From positions 62,001 through 126,000 of the forward strand of contig JAHBUW010000008.1 of assembly GCA_019637875.1 (NCBI GenBank): a DNA stretch of 64,000 nucleotides. Direction: 5' to 3'. Below are positions 42,035 through 50,801 of this stretch, piece after piece. Under the pieces are notes generated by a model. That model did no database searches. It was not told the DNA's origin and saw only the letters and a list, made by a program, of their open reading frames with translations. The translations under genes and the position numbers were made by a program. This DNA is from Pseudobdellovibrionaceae bacterium. Its GTDB lineage: Bacteria > Bdellovibrionota > Bdellovibrionia > Bdellovibrionales > Bdellovibrionaceae. The stretch's first letter is position 1. Every line of letters begins with the position of its first letter.

Positions 42035-42685
42035 ATGAAGCTAAAGAAGAGTCTTGGCGAAACTCGAGATGTTCCCAGTGGCCGGGCGATTTCCATTCGG
42101 CAACCCTATGTTGAAGAAATTTTGACGGGTAAAAAGAAGTACGAGTTTAGATCGAGGGCCACTCATATCCGGGGAAGGGTGTACCTCTATGCCTCCGGAA
42201 AGTTCGCCGAAGGCTATGAGGATAACTCCCTCCCGCGCGGAACCATCGTAGGTTCAGTTGAAATTGTTGGCTGCAAGTTTTTCCCCTCGCGGAGGGTATT
42301 CGGATACGAACTCAAGCATCCCAAGAGATATACCGCGACCCGCGTTCCGGACAATCAGGCGCAGCCTTGCTTTTTCTTTCCATTCGGTCCTTCTCGGAAG
42401 CCGAGGAAAGATCCGTCCTTGGTAAAAAAGAAGGCCCCGCTTAAGGGTAAGCTTTACCCAAAGCCGATCCTCGCAAACTTTCTGGGTGAAATTCCTCGTA
42501 CGCTCTCGGGTTTTGAACGCGAATTTGAAAACTACCTAAAGAAAAAACGACTTATCGTCACATCGAATCCTACGGTTTCGAGAGCGGACAAGGCTCTGAA
42601 GAGGCTTTTATCTAAAGACCGCTTTTCGATTTTAGAAATTCCGACGCTTGTAAGGAAGAACGTCTCTCGCAAACCTCAAAAGTGA
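42035..42685 (+). CDS. ASCH-domain protein on a locally AT-richer stretch
   Basis: 216 residues from ATG 42035 (MKLKKSLGET). Residues about 15-100 match the ASCH (RNA-binding/activator-like) fold: RAISIRQPYVEEILTGKKKYEFRSR and VGSVEIVGC. The rest is Lys/Pro rich. Its lines read lower in GC than flanking genes (about 47% in one 60-base line counted at 42541-42600). A stretch of 174 bases before it is AT-rich with no gene, so the locus may be recently acquired. Substrate unknown; ASCH proteins bind RNA or hydrolyse modified nucleosides. Confidence 0.7.
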   Translation: MKLKKSLGETRDVPSGRAISIRQPYVEEILTGKKKYEFRSRATHIRGRVYLYASGKFAEGYEDNSLPRGTIVGSVEIVGCKFFPSRRVFGYELKHPKRYTATRVPDNQAQPCFFFPFGPSRKPRKDPSLVKKKAPLKGKLYPKPILANFLGEIPRTLSGFEREFENYLKKKRLIVTSNPTVSRADKALKRLLSKDRFSILEIPTLVRKNVSRKPQK

Positions 42686-42705
42686 GAATGGACATCTCCT
42701 TTTCC

Positions 42706-42728
42706 TCCACTTCCGAATCGGAAGTGGA
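42706..42728. terminator. Perfect palindrome between convergent genes (ACTTCCG family)
   Basis: TCCACTTCCG, AAT, CGGAAGTGGA gives a perfect 10-bp stem between the ASCH gene and the end of oppC. A second, imperfect inverted repeat (CGGAAAGCTTACTTCCG, 42743-42759) overlaps the oppC stop. Probably a two-way terminator, and related to the palindromes at 15396-15417 and 27265-27283. Confidence 0.55.
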
Positions 42729-42750
42729 TCCAGATTGAAAATCGGAAAGC

Positions 42751-44055
42751 TTACTTCCGCAGGGTCTTCGGATCGATCGCGTCCTGCAGGCCGTCGCCCA
42801 GATAGTTGAAGCTGATCGTTGTCATCAGGATCAGGAAGCCGGGGATCATGACCAGGAACGGCGAATCTAGCATGATTTCCAACGCGTTGAACATCATGTT
42901 CCCCCAGGAGGGGGTCGGTTGCTGGATGCCCAGACCCAGGAAGCTCAAAGCCGCCTCGGTTTGGATCGACGAGCCCACGCCCAAGGTCACCGAGACCAGA
43001 AGCGGTGCGATCGTGTTCGGGAACAAGTGACGGAAGATGATCTTGCGATCGGTCGCGCCCAGAGTTTTCGCGGCGAGGATGAACTCGCGCTCTTTCAACG
43101 ACAAGACCGATGCGCGCACCAAACGTGCGACCTGCATCCACGAGAAAAGCACCAGGATGAAGACGAGCTTCACGATGGATTCGTTGGACGGATTCGCGAT
43201 GTAGCCCAGGAAGGGGACCGCCTCGGTGAGCTTTTCGATCGAGACCGCCGAAACCACGATCAGGACCGGCAGCTGCGGTAGCGACAAGAGCGAGTCGGTG
43301 AAGCGCATGAGTAGAACGTCGATCCAGCCGCCGTAGTAACCCGCGACCGAGCCGATCAAAAGCCCGATGAAGGCCGAAACCAGCGCGACCATGATCCCCA
43401 CGCCGATGGACACGCGCGCGCCGTAAACCAAACGGATGAAGACATCGCGGCCGAGCTCGTCGGTGCCGAAGACGTGGTAGGTTTCGAAATTCGACACCAG
43501 GTCGCGGAACGAGGAAGCGCCGTCGACCTTCAGCTCTTTGACCGCTTTGGTCAGATCGTCGCCGGTTTTCTGCGCGAGATCGTAAAGCGCGTCCTCGGGA
43601 CGGACGGGCGTGACGAGTTGCTTTTCGATGGCCTCGTTTTGCAAAGCCGTGGATAGCTCGGGGTACATCAAGATGAAACGCTCGATGGCGATCTCGCGCT
43701 GTGAGGACGACGCCGTCGTTGTCGAGAACGGCGGCAGGTAGCGGTGCAGGGCGTTTTGCGCCATGGGGTCGAGCTTCGTGAAGTGACCGATCGCGGGCGC
43801 CAAAAGCGCGATGACGATGAAAGCGATGATGACGAATAAACCCGCGACGGCCATCCGGTGCACCAGGAATTTCTCCCAGATGATGGAGCCCAGGGACTGA
43901 ACTTTTTCGGCCGCTTCGATCTGGCGGCGCGAAATCGTCGAGTCCTCCGGTAAAGTACGCTGTTCGCTCGAGGTGATCTCACTCACGTTCGGTTTCACTT
44001 TCCCTGAAGGTTGTCGCCGTTTAGCGGAAGCTGATTCGTGGGTCTGCAAATCCAT
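42751..44055 (-). CDS. oppC: Peptide ABC transporter permease (OppC-like) with enlarged first loop
   Basis: 434 residues, much longer than typical OppC (about 300). N-terminal tail of 65 residues, TM1 at about 68-90 (MAVAGLFVIIAFIVIALLAPAIG), then a loop of about 115 residues (usual: about 30) before the standard HVFGTDELGRDVFIRLVYG entry to the permease core. The EAA-type motif is in the later loop (EREFILAAKTLGATDRKIIFRHLFPN). It forms the inner-membrane channel with OppB. The start codon overlaps the end of oppB by 35 bases. Confidence 0.88.
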   Translation of the reverse strand: MDLQTHESASAKRRQPSGKVKPNVSEITSSEQRTLPEDSTISRRQIEAAEKVQSLGSIIWEKFLVHRMAVAGLFVIIAFIVIALLAPAIGHFTKLDPMAQNALHRYLPPFSTTTASSSQREIAIERFILMYPELSTALQNEAIEKQLVTPVRPEDALYDLAQKTGDDLTKAVKELKVDGASSFRDLVSNFETYHVFGTDELGRDVFIRLVYGARVSIGVGIMVALVSAFIGLLIGSVAGYYGGWIDVLLMRFTDSLLSLPQLPVLIVVSAVSIEKLTEAVPFLGYIANPSNESIVKLVFILVLFSWMQVARLVRASVLSLKEREFILAAKTLGATDRKIIFRHLFPNTIAPLLVSVTLGVGSSIQTEAALSFLGLGIQQPTPSWGNMMFNALEIMLDSPFLVMIPGFLILMTTISFNYLGDGLQDAIDPKTLRK

Positions 44056-44989
44056 ACAGTATGTCCGCGATGAGGTTAAAGATCAGCACCATCGACACCG
44101 AGATCATGAAGCTGACCATGGCGACGTTAAAATCGTTTCCGAGAATGGACTCGTACACCAGACGGCCCACGCCCTGGTACGAGAAGACGGTTTCGGTGAT
44201 CGTCGCGCCCGAAAAGACCGACGAGATCGAAAGCGCGAGGATCGTGATCAAGGGCAGAAGGGCGTTACGGAATGCATGGCCCCAGACGACGCGGTTCCGG
44301 GCCAGGCCCTTCGCGCGCGCGGTGCGAACATAATCGTTGCGCAGACTTTCCAGCATCGCCGAGCGCGTGAAACGGAGGAACACGCCGATCTGCAGATAAG
44401 CGAGCGTCATCACCGGCAACACCAGATAGTAGCCGCGATCCGCGATCGTCCCCCAGAAGCCGAACTCTTGACCGATGGTGTAGGTCTGCCCCGCCGGCAG
44501 CCAGCGCAGGTTCACGGCGAAAACCAGAATCAGCATCATCCCCAACCAGAAGGAGGGGGCGCTGACGCCGGTGAACGCGAAGAGGTTCGCCACGTAGTCA
44601 AATTTCGAGTTCGGGCGCAGCGCCGTCATGACCCCCAAAGGCACGGCGACAATCACCGCGACGAGGAGCGCGGCGAAGGACAGGACGAACGTATTCCACA
44701 AACGCGGGCCCATGATTTCCGAAACCGGCACGCGGTAGGTTCGCGAATAACCCAAATCACCCGAAGCGATGGTCGTCACCCAGTTCCAGTAACGTTCGTA
44801 GGCGGGCTTATCCAAACCGTACATATCGCGCAGGCGCGCGACGTCCGCCGAAGTGATCTTCGGATTGGACTGGATCATCAATTCCACCGGGTCGCCCGGC
44901 ATCAGCGTCATCAAATAGAAGCAGAAGTACGACAGCATGATGATGACGATGAAGGTCTGCAGCAGGCGTCGCAGAATATAATTGGTCAT
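44021..44989 (-). CDS. oppB: Peptide ABC transporter permease (OppB-like)
   Basis: 322 residues, AAGG upstream of ATG 44989. Starts YILRRLLQTFIVIIMLSYFCFYLM (first TM, standard OppB opening) and contains the EAA loop MLESLRNDYVRTARAKGLARNRVVWGHAFRNALLP, GATITETVFSYQGVGRLVYESILGND. Forms the second half of the translocation channel. Overlaps oppC by 35 bases, which indicates coupled translation. Confidence 0.93.
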   Translation of the reverse strand: MTNYILRRLLQTFIVIIMLSYFCFYLMTLMPGDPVELMIQSNPKITSADVARLRDMYGLDKPAYERYWNWVTTIASGDLGYSRTYRVPVSEIMGPRLWNTFVLSFAALLVAVIVAVPLGVMTALRPNSKFDYVANLFAFTGVSAPSFWLGMMLILVFAVNLRWLPAGQTYTIGQEFGFWGTIADRGYYLVLPVMTLAYLQIGVFLRFTRSAMLESLRNDYVRTARAKGLARNRVVWGHAFRNALLPLITILALSISSVFSGATITETVFSYQGVGRLVYESILGNDFNVAMVSFMISVSMVLIFNLIADILYGFADPRISFR

Positions 44990-45057
44990 GTGCCTTGGTC
45001 CTTCCCCAAAAACTCAAGCGAAGGCGCGCGTGCGGCGCGCCCTCAATGAATCTTCGC

Positions 45058-46737
45058 TTACTTGATTTCCCAGTTCTCGACTTCGTTGGTCTCCGAGAAT
45101 TGGTGACCCGCGAGGCGGAAGTTCTGGATTCCTTTCGGCGTCACGGCGACGTCCGAGCGGTAGTAAAGCGGAATCACCGGCACTTCGTCGGTGTAGGCCT
45201 TCACGATCGTGTGGGCGAGCTCAACGCGCTTTTTCGCGTCGAATTCGGTGTCGAGGGCGTCGATCGCCGTGTCGACCTCTTTGTTCACCCAACCGGGATT
45301 GTTCTGTCCCGACCAGCCGTTCTTCTCCGACGGGATCGAAGCGCTGTGCAGGGTCGAACGGGGAGTCGACTCGGGCGAAGAAACCCACGCGTACATCGCG
45401 AGCGCGGGGAACTTACGCTTTTTCATCGTCTCGCCGAAGTAAACCTTCGCGGGTTCGTTTTTGATGATCATTTCGACGCCCGCGTCTTTCCACTGCTGTT
45501 GCAGGAAGGTCTGCACGGTTTCGCGGGTTTTGTTGCCCGCGGTCGTCATGAACACGAACGAGAGTTTCTTGCCGTCTTTGTAACGGAAGCCATCCGCCGC
45601 GTTCATTTTCCAGCCCGCTTCGTCCAGAAGGCGACCGGCTTCCCGGCGCGAGTAGGGGTAAAGCGTGATCTTCTTGGGATCGGCGGTGAACCAGGGATCG
45701 ATGGGCGCCATATTGTGGACGGCGGCCGTCTGGCGACCGTCGAACAAAGCCTTCACCAGTTCGTCGCGGTTGATCGCGTGGACCAGCGCTTTGCGGACTT
45801 TCAGGTCTTTCAGGATCGGGTTTCCCAGATTCAGGTCGATGTGTTCGTAAGTGATCGAGGGTTTGAACTGCACGTCGAAGGGCAGTTTTTCCGACTTCAC
45901 TTTTTTGTCGAAGGCCACGGCTTGGTCAAACGCCATGCCCAGGGTTCCGATGGTGTCGATTTCACCCGTGCGCAGATTCGCCTCGAGCGTTCCGGTGTTC
46001 GGGATCAAACGCACGATGATCTTTTGGATCTTGGGCGCGGTTCCGTAGAACTCGGGGTTCGGCACGAAAGTGACGTGCGAGCCGAGCTTCACTTCCGCGA
46101 TCTGGTAAGGACCGTTGTACAGGCCTTTCGCGGTGGGGTTTTTGGTGTAGCTCGAGTTCTTCTCGTAACCTTCTTTCGCCTTACCGTACTTGGTGAAGAC
46201 GGGCTCTTCCATGTGTTTGGGAAGGGGGAAGAAACGCGCGAGCTGGTAGAAGTCCCAACGCGCCTTCTCGTAAGTGAAGGTGCACTTCTTGGGGTTCGCC
46301 TTGTCGACTTCGATTTTTTCGACTTGGGTGTAGGTCTCTTTTTCACCGATCGAAACGTTCGGCGAAGAGGCGACCGTGCGCGCGAAATTGAAATCTTCGC
46401 AGATCACGGGCTTGCCATCCGACCATTTCGCGTTCTCGAGGATTTCCCAAGTCGCGATGATCTTCTTTTTGTCGGCGCTCAGCTTCGCTTGGCCGTTCTC
46501 CAAAGAGGGGATGGATTTCGCCAGCTGCGGAACCCATTTACCATCGGGCGACAGGGTCACCAGCGTACGGCCGACCATCGAGTACATGTAGGATGTCGCC
46601 GACATGGTCATGATGAGCGGGTTCAAGTTTTCGAACTCTTGCGAGATACCGATCTTCAGCTCTTTATTGCTGACCGCCGCTTGGGCCGTCAGTGCGGAAA
46701 GCAGGGTTCCCGCCAAGATCATTTTCCAAGTTTTCAT
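45058..46737 (-). CDS. oppA: Periplasmic peptide-binding protein (OppA-like)
   Basis: 559 residues. A strong ribosome site (AGGAGGAA) precedes ATG 46737. Signal peptide MKTWKMILAGTLLSALTAQA, then the SBP_bac_5 fold: ISQEFENLNPLI, GRTLVTLSPDGKWVPQLAKSIP, TGEIDTIGTLGM, VRKALVHAINRDELVKALFDGR and the C-terminal VIPLYYRSDVAVTPKGIQNF. It binds peptides in the periplasm for the ABC channel. No lipobox, so it is soluble. It sits between the ATPases and permeases, an uncommon order. Confidence 0.9.
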   Translation of the reverse strand: MKTWKMILAGTLLSALTAQAAVSNKELKIGISQEFENLNPLIMTMSATSYMYSMVGRTLVTLSPDGKWVPQLAKSIPSLENGQAKLSADKKKIIATWEILENAKWSDGKPVICEDFNFARTVASSPNVSIGEKETYTQVEKIEVDKANPKKCTFTYEKARWDFYQLARFFPLPKHMEEPVFTKYGKAKEGYEKNSSYTKNPTAKGLYNGPYQIAEVKLGSHVTFVPNPEFYGTAPKIQKIIVRLIPNTGTLEANLRTGEIDTIGTLGMAFDQAVAFDKKVKSEKLPFDVQFKPSITYEHIDLNLGNPILKDLKVRKALVHAINRDELVKALFDGRQTAAVHNMAPIDPWFTADPKKITLYPYSRREAGRLLDEAGWKMNAADGFRYKDGKKLSFVFMTTAGNKTRETVQTFLQQQWKDAGVEMIIKNEPAKVYFGETMKKRKFPALAMYAWVSSPESTPRSTLHSASIPSEKNGWSGQNNPGWVNKEVDTAIDALDTEFDAKKRVELAHTIVKAYTDEVPVIPLYYRSDVAVTPKGIQNFRLAGHQFSETNEVENWEIK

Positions 46738-46749
46738 AAACTCTTCCTC

Positions 46750-47829
46750 CTACGCGCTCGGGCGTGGGTTCGGGTTCAAGGTCTTCTCGTTCAAAAAACA
46801 AGCGGCCGCATGGGGAAGCCCCACGGTCGGCGGAAGACCCGCCGAGGTCCGGAAACCTTCCGCATCCACGAGCGGGCTTGCATCCCGACCCACATCGACG
46901 AGCGCGGGGCGTTCCACTTTGCAGCGGTCCATCACGTGCGGGCAGCGCGGGTGGAAGTGGCAGCCCGTCGGCGGATTCAAAGGACTGGGCACTTCGCCTT
47001 TCAGCGAGCGCGAGAACTTCTTTTTCCCTTCGCCGATGCGCGGGATCGCGCGGATGAGCGCCTGGGTGTAGGGATGCTTCGGGTTGCGGAACAGCTCTTC
47101 GCGGTCCGCAAGCTCCACGATCTTACCGAGATACATGACGGCGATGCGGTCGCAGACGTGCTCGATGACCGACAGATCGTGCGAGATGAACAGATACGTC
47201 AGCCCGAATTTCTGCTGCAGTTCTTTCATCAGGTTCAGGATCTGCGCCTGGATGGACACATCGAGTGCCGAGACGGGCTCGTCGCAGATGATGAGCTGGG
47301 GTTCCAGGGCGAGCGCGCGCGCGATGCAGATGCGTTGCTTTTGTCCGCCCGAGAATTCGTGCGGATAGCGGTTCGCGTGGTAGGCCTTCAGGCCCACCGT
47401 TTCCAGCAGCGAGCGGACTTTGGCTTTGCGCTGTTCGGAATTCAAAATGCCGTGGATGTCGAAAGGCTCGGCCAGAATCTGGGCGACCGTCATGCGCGGG
47501 TCGAGCGCCGCCATCGGATCTTGGAAGATCATCTGGACGTCCCGGCGCATCTGCCGCAGATCTTTCCCACCCACTTTCAGGAAATCGCGCCCCTGAAATT
47601 TCACTTCGCCCGAGGTGGGCTCGTACAGACGGATGATCGCGCGACCGAGCGTCGATTTGCCGCAACCGGATTCGCCGACCAGGCCTAGGGTTTCCCCGCG
47701 GCGCAGATCGAAGGTGATGTCGTCCACCGCGCGCACGTCGTTGACGTGACGAAGCAGCAGACCTTTACGGACCGGGAAGTATTTTTTTAAGTTCCGCACC
47801 TCAAGAAGAGGCGCCGATTCGTTCATCAT
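46750..47829 (-). CDS. oppF: Peptide ABC transporter ATP-binding protein (OppF-like)
   Basis: 359 residues, AAGGAGA upstream. Walker [17 protein letters not shown], signature [15 protein letters not shown] and Walker [13 protein letters not shown] are intact. The C-terminal oligopeptide-transporter tail with [14 protein letters not shown] holds the Cys motif typical of OppD/F and may bind an Fe-S cluster. It pairs with OppD to drive uptake. The gap to oppD is 12 bases. Confidence 0.93.
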   Translation of the reverse strand: MMNESAPLLEVRNLKKYFPVRKGLLLRHVNDVRAVDDITFDLRRGETLGLVGESGCGKSTLGRAIIRLYEPTSGEVKFQGRDFLKVGGKDLRQMRRDVQMIFQDPMAALDPRMTVAQILAEPFDIHGILNSEQRKAKVRSLLETVGLKAYHANRYPHEFSGGQKQRICIARALALEPQLIICDEPVSALDVSIQAQILNLMKELQQKFGLTYLFISHDLSVIEHVCDRIAVMYLGKIVELADREELFRNPKHPYTQALIRAIPRIGEGKKKFSRSLKGEVPSPLNPPTGCHFHPRCPHVMDRCKVERPALVDVGRDASPLVDAEGFRTSAGLPPTVGLPHAAACFLNEKTLNPNPRPSA

Positions 47830-47841
47830 CGTCTTCTCCTT

Positions 47842-48804
47842 CTAGAGCGGGTGGTAACAAGCGACCGAGTGGCCGGGTTTCACTTCCATGAGCGGCGGGG
47901 GCGCCACCGCGCAATCCGACTTCACCCGCGGGCAGCGGTTTTGGAACGGGCAGCCCTTGGGGATTTCATGCGGTGCCGGCACCGAGCCTTCGATCGTGCG
48001 CAGCTTGTCGGTGCGCTGACCCAGCTTCGGCCGCGCGGCGATCAGCGCTTCGGTGTAGGGGTGCTTCGGATTCAGGAACAGCTCTTGGGCATCCGCGACC
48101 TCGCAGGTGAGTCCGCCGTACATGACCATGATCCGATCTGAAATTTCCGAGATGACGCCGAGATCGTGCGTGATGAACTGCACGGCCATGTTGAATTTCG
48201 ACTGCACGTCCTGGATCAATTCTAGAATTTGCGCCTGGATGGTGACGTCGAGCGCGGTCGTCGGCTCATCGGCGATCAGAAACTTCGGATCGCAGCTGAG
48301 CGCCATGGCGATCATCGCGCGCTGGCGCATTCCGCCCGACAGCTGGTGCGGGTACGAGTTATAACGATCCGCGGGCGAGGGGATGCCGACGAGTTTCAGC
48401 ATCTCGATGGAACGCTCGCGCGCTTCCTTCGCCGAGCATTTGCGGTGACGCAGCACCTGCTCGTCGATTTGGCGACCGATGGTCAGAACGGGGTTCAGCG
48501 CGGTCATGGGCTCTTGGAAGATCATGGCCATTTCGCCGCCACGAACGTCCTCGACGCCTTTTTCGGTCATCTCAAAAAGATTTTTGCCATTCAAGATGGC
48601 GGCGCCGCGCGTGATGCGGCCGGGCTTTTCAATCAAACGCATCAAGGACAACGAGGTTACGGATTTCCCGCAACCGGATTCGCCGACGATCCCCAGGGTT
48701 TCCCCTTGGTGGATTTTGTACGAGACCCCGCGCACGGCGCGGAAGTCCCCGAGCTTCGTCGGAAATGTCGTCTCTAGATTTTGGACCTCGATCACCGGAC
48801 CCAA
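47842..48804 (-). CDS. oppD: Peptide ABC transporter ATP-binding protein (OppD-like)
   Basis: 320 residues, TTG start at 48804 (GGAG upstream) or GTG at 48795. Walker [17 protein letters not shown], signature [15 protein letters not shown], Walker [13 protein letters not shown] and [14 protein letters not shown] Cys motif are all intact. Forms the ATPase dimer with OppF. It is the first gene of the importer operon D-F-A-B-C. Confidence 0.93.
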   Translation of the reverse strand: MGPVIEVQNLETTFPTKLGDFRAVRGVSYKIHQGETLGIVGESGCGKSVTSLSLMRLIEKPGRITRGAAILNGKNLFEMTEKGVEDVRGGEMAMIFQEPMTALNPVLTIGRQIDEQVLRHRKCSAKEARERSIEMLKLVGIPSPADRYNSYPHQLSGGMRQRAMIAMALSCDPKFLIADEPTTALDVTIQAQILELIQDVQSKFNMAVQFITHDLGVISEISDRIMVMYGGLTCEVADAQELFLNPKHPYTEALIAARPKLGQRTDKLRTIEGSVPAPHEIPKGCPFQNRCPRVKSDCAVAPPPLMEVKPGHSVACYHPL

Positions 48805-48899
48805 AAGCTCCCCCCATCCAAAAAACAGGGTTTAGTTCTTGCGGGTCGGAAGTCGGATGTCAAAGATTCATCAATTGGATTTCATCTGGGCACGCTCAC

Positions 48900-49937
48900 C
48901 TAGGTGAGCGGTTTTGTTGCTTCTTTTGATAAGGTCCGCGTCAGAGCCTTGGATGAGGCCGCAATCGAGGCGGCGACGGAAGCGCTGACCATTTCAGCAA
49001 GTTTCTCCGAGAGCGGAAGCTTCTGCTTGTGCTTCACTTCGAGGATCTGCTTTTTCTCGGCCAGTTTTTCGAACAGATAGTCATCCGAAGTTTTTATGGC
49101 ATCAATCAATCCCAGCTGCAGGGCGCGCTCGCCATACCAGTATTCGCCCGTGGCGACCTCCTCCAGTCGGAGATTGGGGCGATAGCGATGCACGAAATCC
49201 TTGAATTGAACGTGAGTTTCCTCGAGTTGCTCTTTGAATTTCGCCTCGCCGGCAGGAGTGATCTCGCCGAAGATGCTGACCGTGCGTTTGAACTCGCCCG
49301 CCGTGTACTCTTTGTATTCGATGTCGTGGCGTTTTAAGAGTCGGTTAAAATTGGGAACCTGAGCCACCACGCCGATGGATCCCAGGATCGCGAACGGGGC
49401 CGCCAAAATCTGATGCGAGGTGACAGCCATCAGATAACCACCCGAGGCCGCCACCTGATCGACACAGCTTGTTACTTTCACACCGCGATCCCGCAGACGC
49501 AAGAGTTGCGCGGCCGCGAGGCCGTAACCCGAAACCATGCCGCCGGGGGATTCCAAAACAATGACCGCTTCGTCCTGGGGACCCGCGACCTGAATGACCG
49601 CGTTGATCTCTTCACGAAGTGAATCGACCTGATTGGCCTTCACGTCACCGTCGAAACGAAAAACGAAAACCCGTCCCTGAGGTTCGGGCTCGGGCAATTT
49701 GCTTTCGGCTTTCTTCTCTTTTTTGAGGCGTTTTTTCTCGGCTTTGAGTTCGTCCTTATCGAGAACGAAGGAGTTCATGAAGAACTTCAGGTCCTTCCAC
49801 TTTTCGTCGAGCGCGGTGACCTCGAGATCGGAACTCGCGGAACCCCGAGCGATCATCATCGCCAAAAGCACGATGAGGCCGGCGATGACCAGAAAGATGA
49901 TGAGGGCTTGGGCCGCAAAAATCAGAACTTCACTCAT
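48900..49937 (-). CDS. sohB: SohB-like (SppA/S49 family) membrane serine protease
   Basis: 345 residues. One TM near the N-terminus (LIFAAQALIIFLVIAGLIVLLAMMI), then a Lys/Glu-rich linker and an S49 protease domain: DGDVKANQVDSLREEI, LESPGGMVSGYG, the nucleophile S165 in VAASGGYLMA, GSIGVVAQVPN and the candidate general base K217 in GEFKRTVS. This is the SohB arrangement. It would cleave signal peptides or membrane proteins at the inner membrane. The Ala/Ser-rich tail after residue 310 is unusual. Confidence 0.88.
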   Translation of the reverse strand: MSEVLIFAAQALIIFLVIAGLIVLLAMMIARGSASSDLEVTALDEKWKDLKFFMNSFVLDKDELKAEKKRLKKEKKAESKLPEPEPQGRVFVFRFDGDVKANQVDSLREEINAVIQVAGPQDEAVIVLESPGGMVSGYGLAAAQLLRLRDRGVKVTSCVDQVAASGGYLMAVTSHQILAAPFAILGSIGVVAQVPNFNRLLKRHDIEYKEYTAGEFKRTVSIFGEITPAGEAKFKEQLEETHVQFKDFVHRYRPNLRLEEVATGEYWYGERALQLGLIDAIKTSDDYLFEKLAEKKQILEVKHKQKLPLSEKLAEMVSASVAASIAASSKALTRTLSKEATKPLT

Positions 49938-50060
49938 GGAACCCCTCCAAAGGACCTGTCACCCTAACTGAGGCGGCGGCCCAAGGTCGAGTCCTTTCCA
50001 CCTGGAACCGGCGCAGTTGGTGTCTTGCGGCGGCGGTCTTGGTAGAATTCAGGGGAGCCT

Positions 50061-50801
50061 ATGCTTCACCGCCCGCCTCTGTGGTTTTTCAGCCTAATTT
50101 TTTTCGCGCTTCCCGCGCTGTCTGATCGCGTCGTCAGTTCGCGCGAGGATCTTGTGCGTTTGCAGGGGTGGGACGCGCATCAACGTCAGATCAAAGACTT
50201 CGATTCCCAGCGCCAGAAAGACGTCGGTGAAGTCGCGAAGTCGCGTCACGCCTGGGAGAAAGAAAGAGACGAAGACCTCGTCGAGTACCGCGCCTGGAAG
50301 AAGAAGCAAAAAGCCGCCATGGGTGAGGATGGTCCCGAGTACCAAGAATATTTGCGTCTGCAAGCCGAAGAGGTGAAGCGGCAAGAACGTTTGCGCGACA
50401 CCTACCTCGCGGAACGAAACGACATTCGCCACAACTTCTCGGCGACCGTGAAAGTGACCGAACTCGAAGAGTTGGGGATCGCGCACGATCCCGAACGGGT
50501 TGAGTGGCACAAACGAAACATCCTCGCGGAAAAAGGGAAGGGATCGGGTTCGTCGGGGGGACGCTCGAGTTCACCGTCGCGTCCGAGCTTTCCGTCGAAC
50601 TCGGGGAACGACTTCATTCCGCCAGAGTTTGATTCTCCGCCGCCGCCTCCGCCCTCGGTGCCGCCGCCGCCGGAGTTCTTCGAGCCCGACATTCCGCCGC
50701 CGCCCCCGCCGCCTCCGCCGGATGGTGGATTTGACGTGCCTCCGCCGCCGCCCGCCATCGATGAAGGGGCGCCGCCGCCGATCTTTGATGACGAGTTCTA
50801 A
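50061..50801 (+). CDS. Secreted coiled-coil protein with proline-rich, acidic tail
   Basis: 246 residues with a signal peptide (LWFFSLIFFALPALS). A helical, highly charged middle (about 25-150, for example RQIKDFDSQRQKDVGEVAKSR and YQEYLRLQAEEVKRQERLRDTYL) suggests a coiled coil. Residues about 165-246 are Ser/Gly then Pro rich, with runs of six, four, nine and five prolines alternating with Asp/Glu/Phe. Nine consecutive Pro codons would stall ribosomes without EF-P. It may extend across the envelope, like TonB-type spacers. The function is unknown. Confidence 0.6.
   Translation: MLHRPPLWFFSLIFFALPALSDRVVSSREDLVRLQGWDAHQRQIKDFDSQRQKDVGEVAKSRHAWEKERDEDLVEYRAWKKKQKAAMGEDGPEYQEYLRLQAEEVKRQERLRDTYLAERNDIRHNFSATVKVTELEELGIAHDPERVEWHKRNILAEKGKGSGSSGGRSSSPSRPSFPSNSGNDFIPPEFDSPPPPPPSVPPPPEFFEPDIPPPPPPPPPDGGFDVPPPPPAIDEGAPPPIFDDEF

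Noticed and set aside
42706-42759. Insertion sequence ends near the ASCH gene
   Set aside because: Only short palindromes; no transposase, no target-site duplication visible, and the same palindrome appears elsewhere in the window without an element.
44995-47688. An 897-codon open frame on the plus strand opposite the opp genes
   Set aside because: It crosses three real genes (oppA, oppF and the gaps) and shows no domain. GC-rich codon bias on the opposite strand explains its length.
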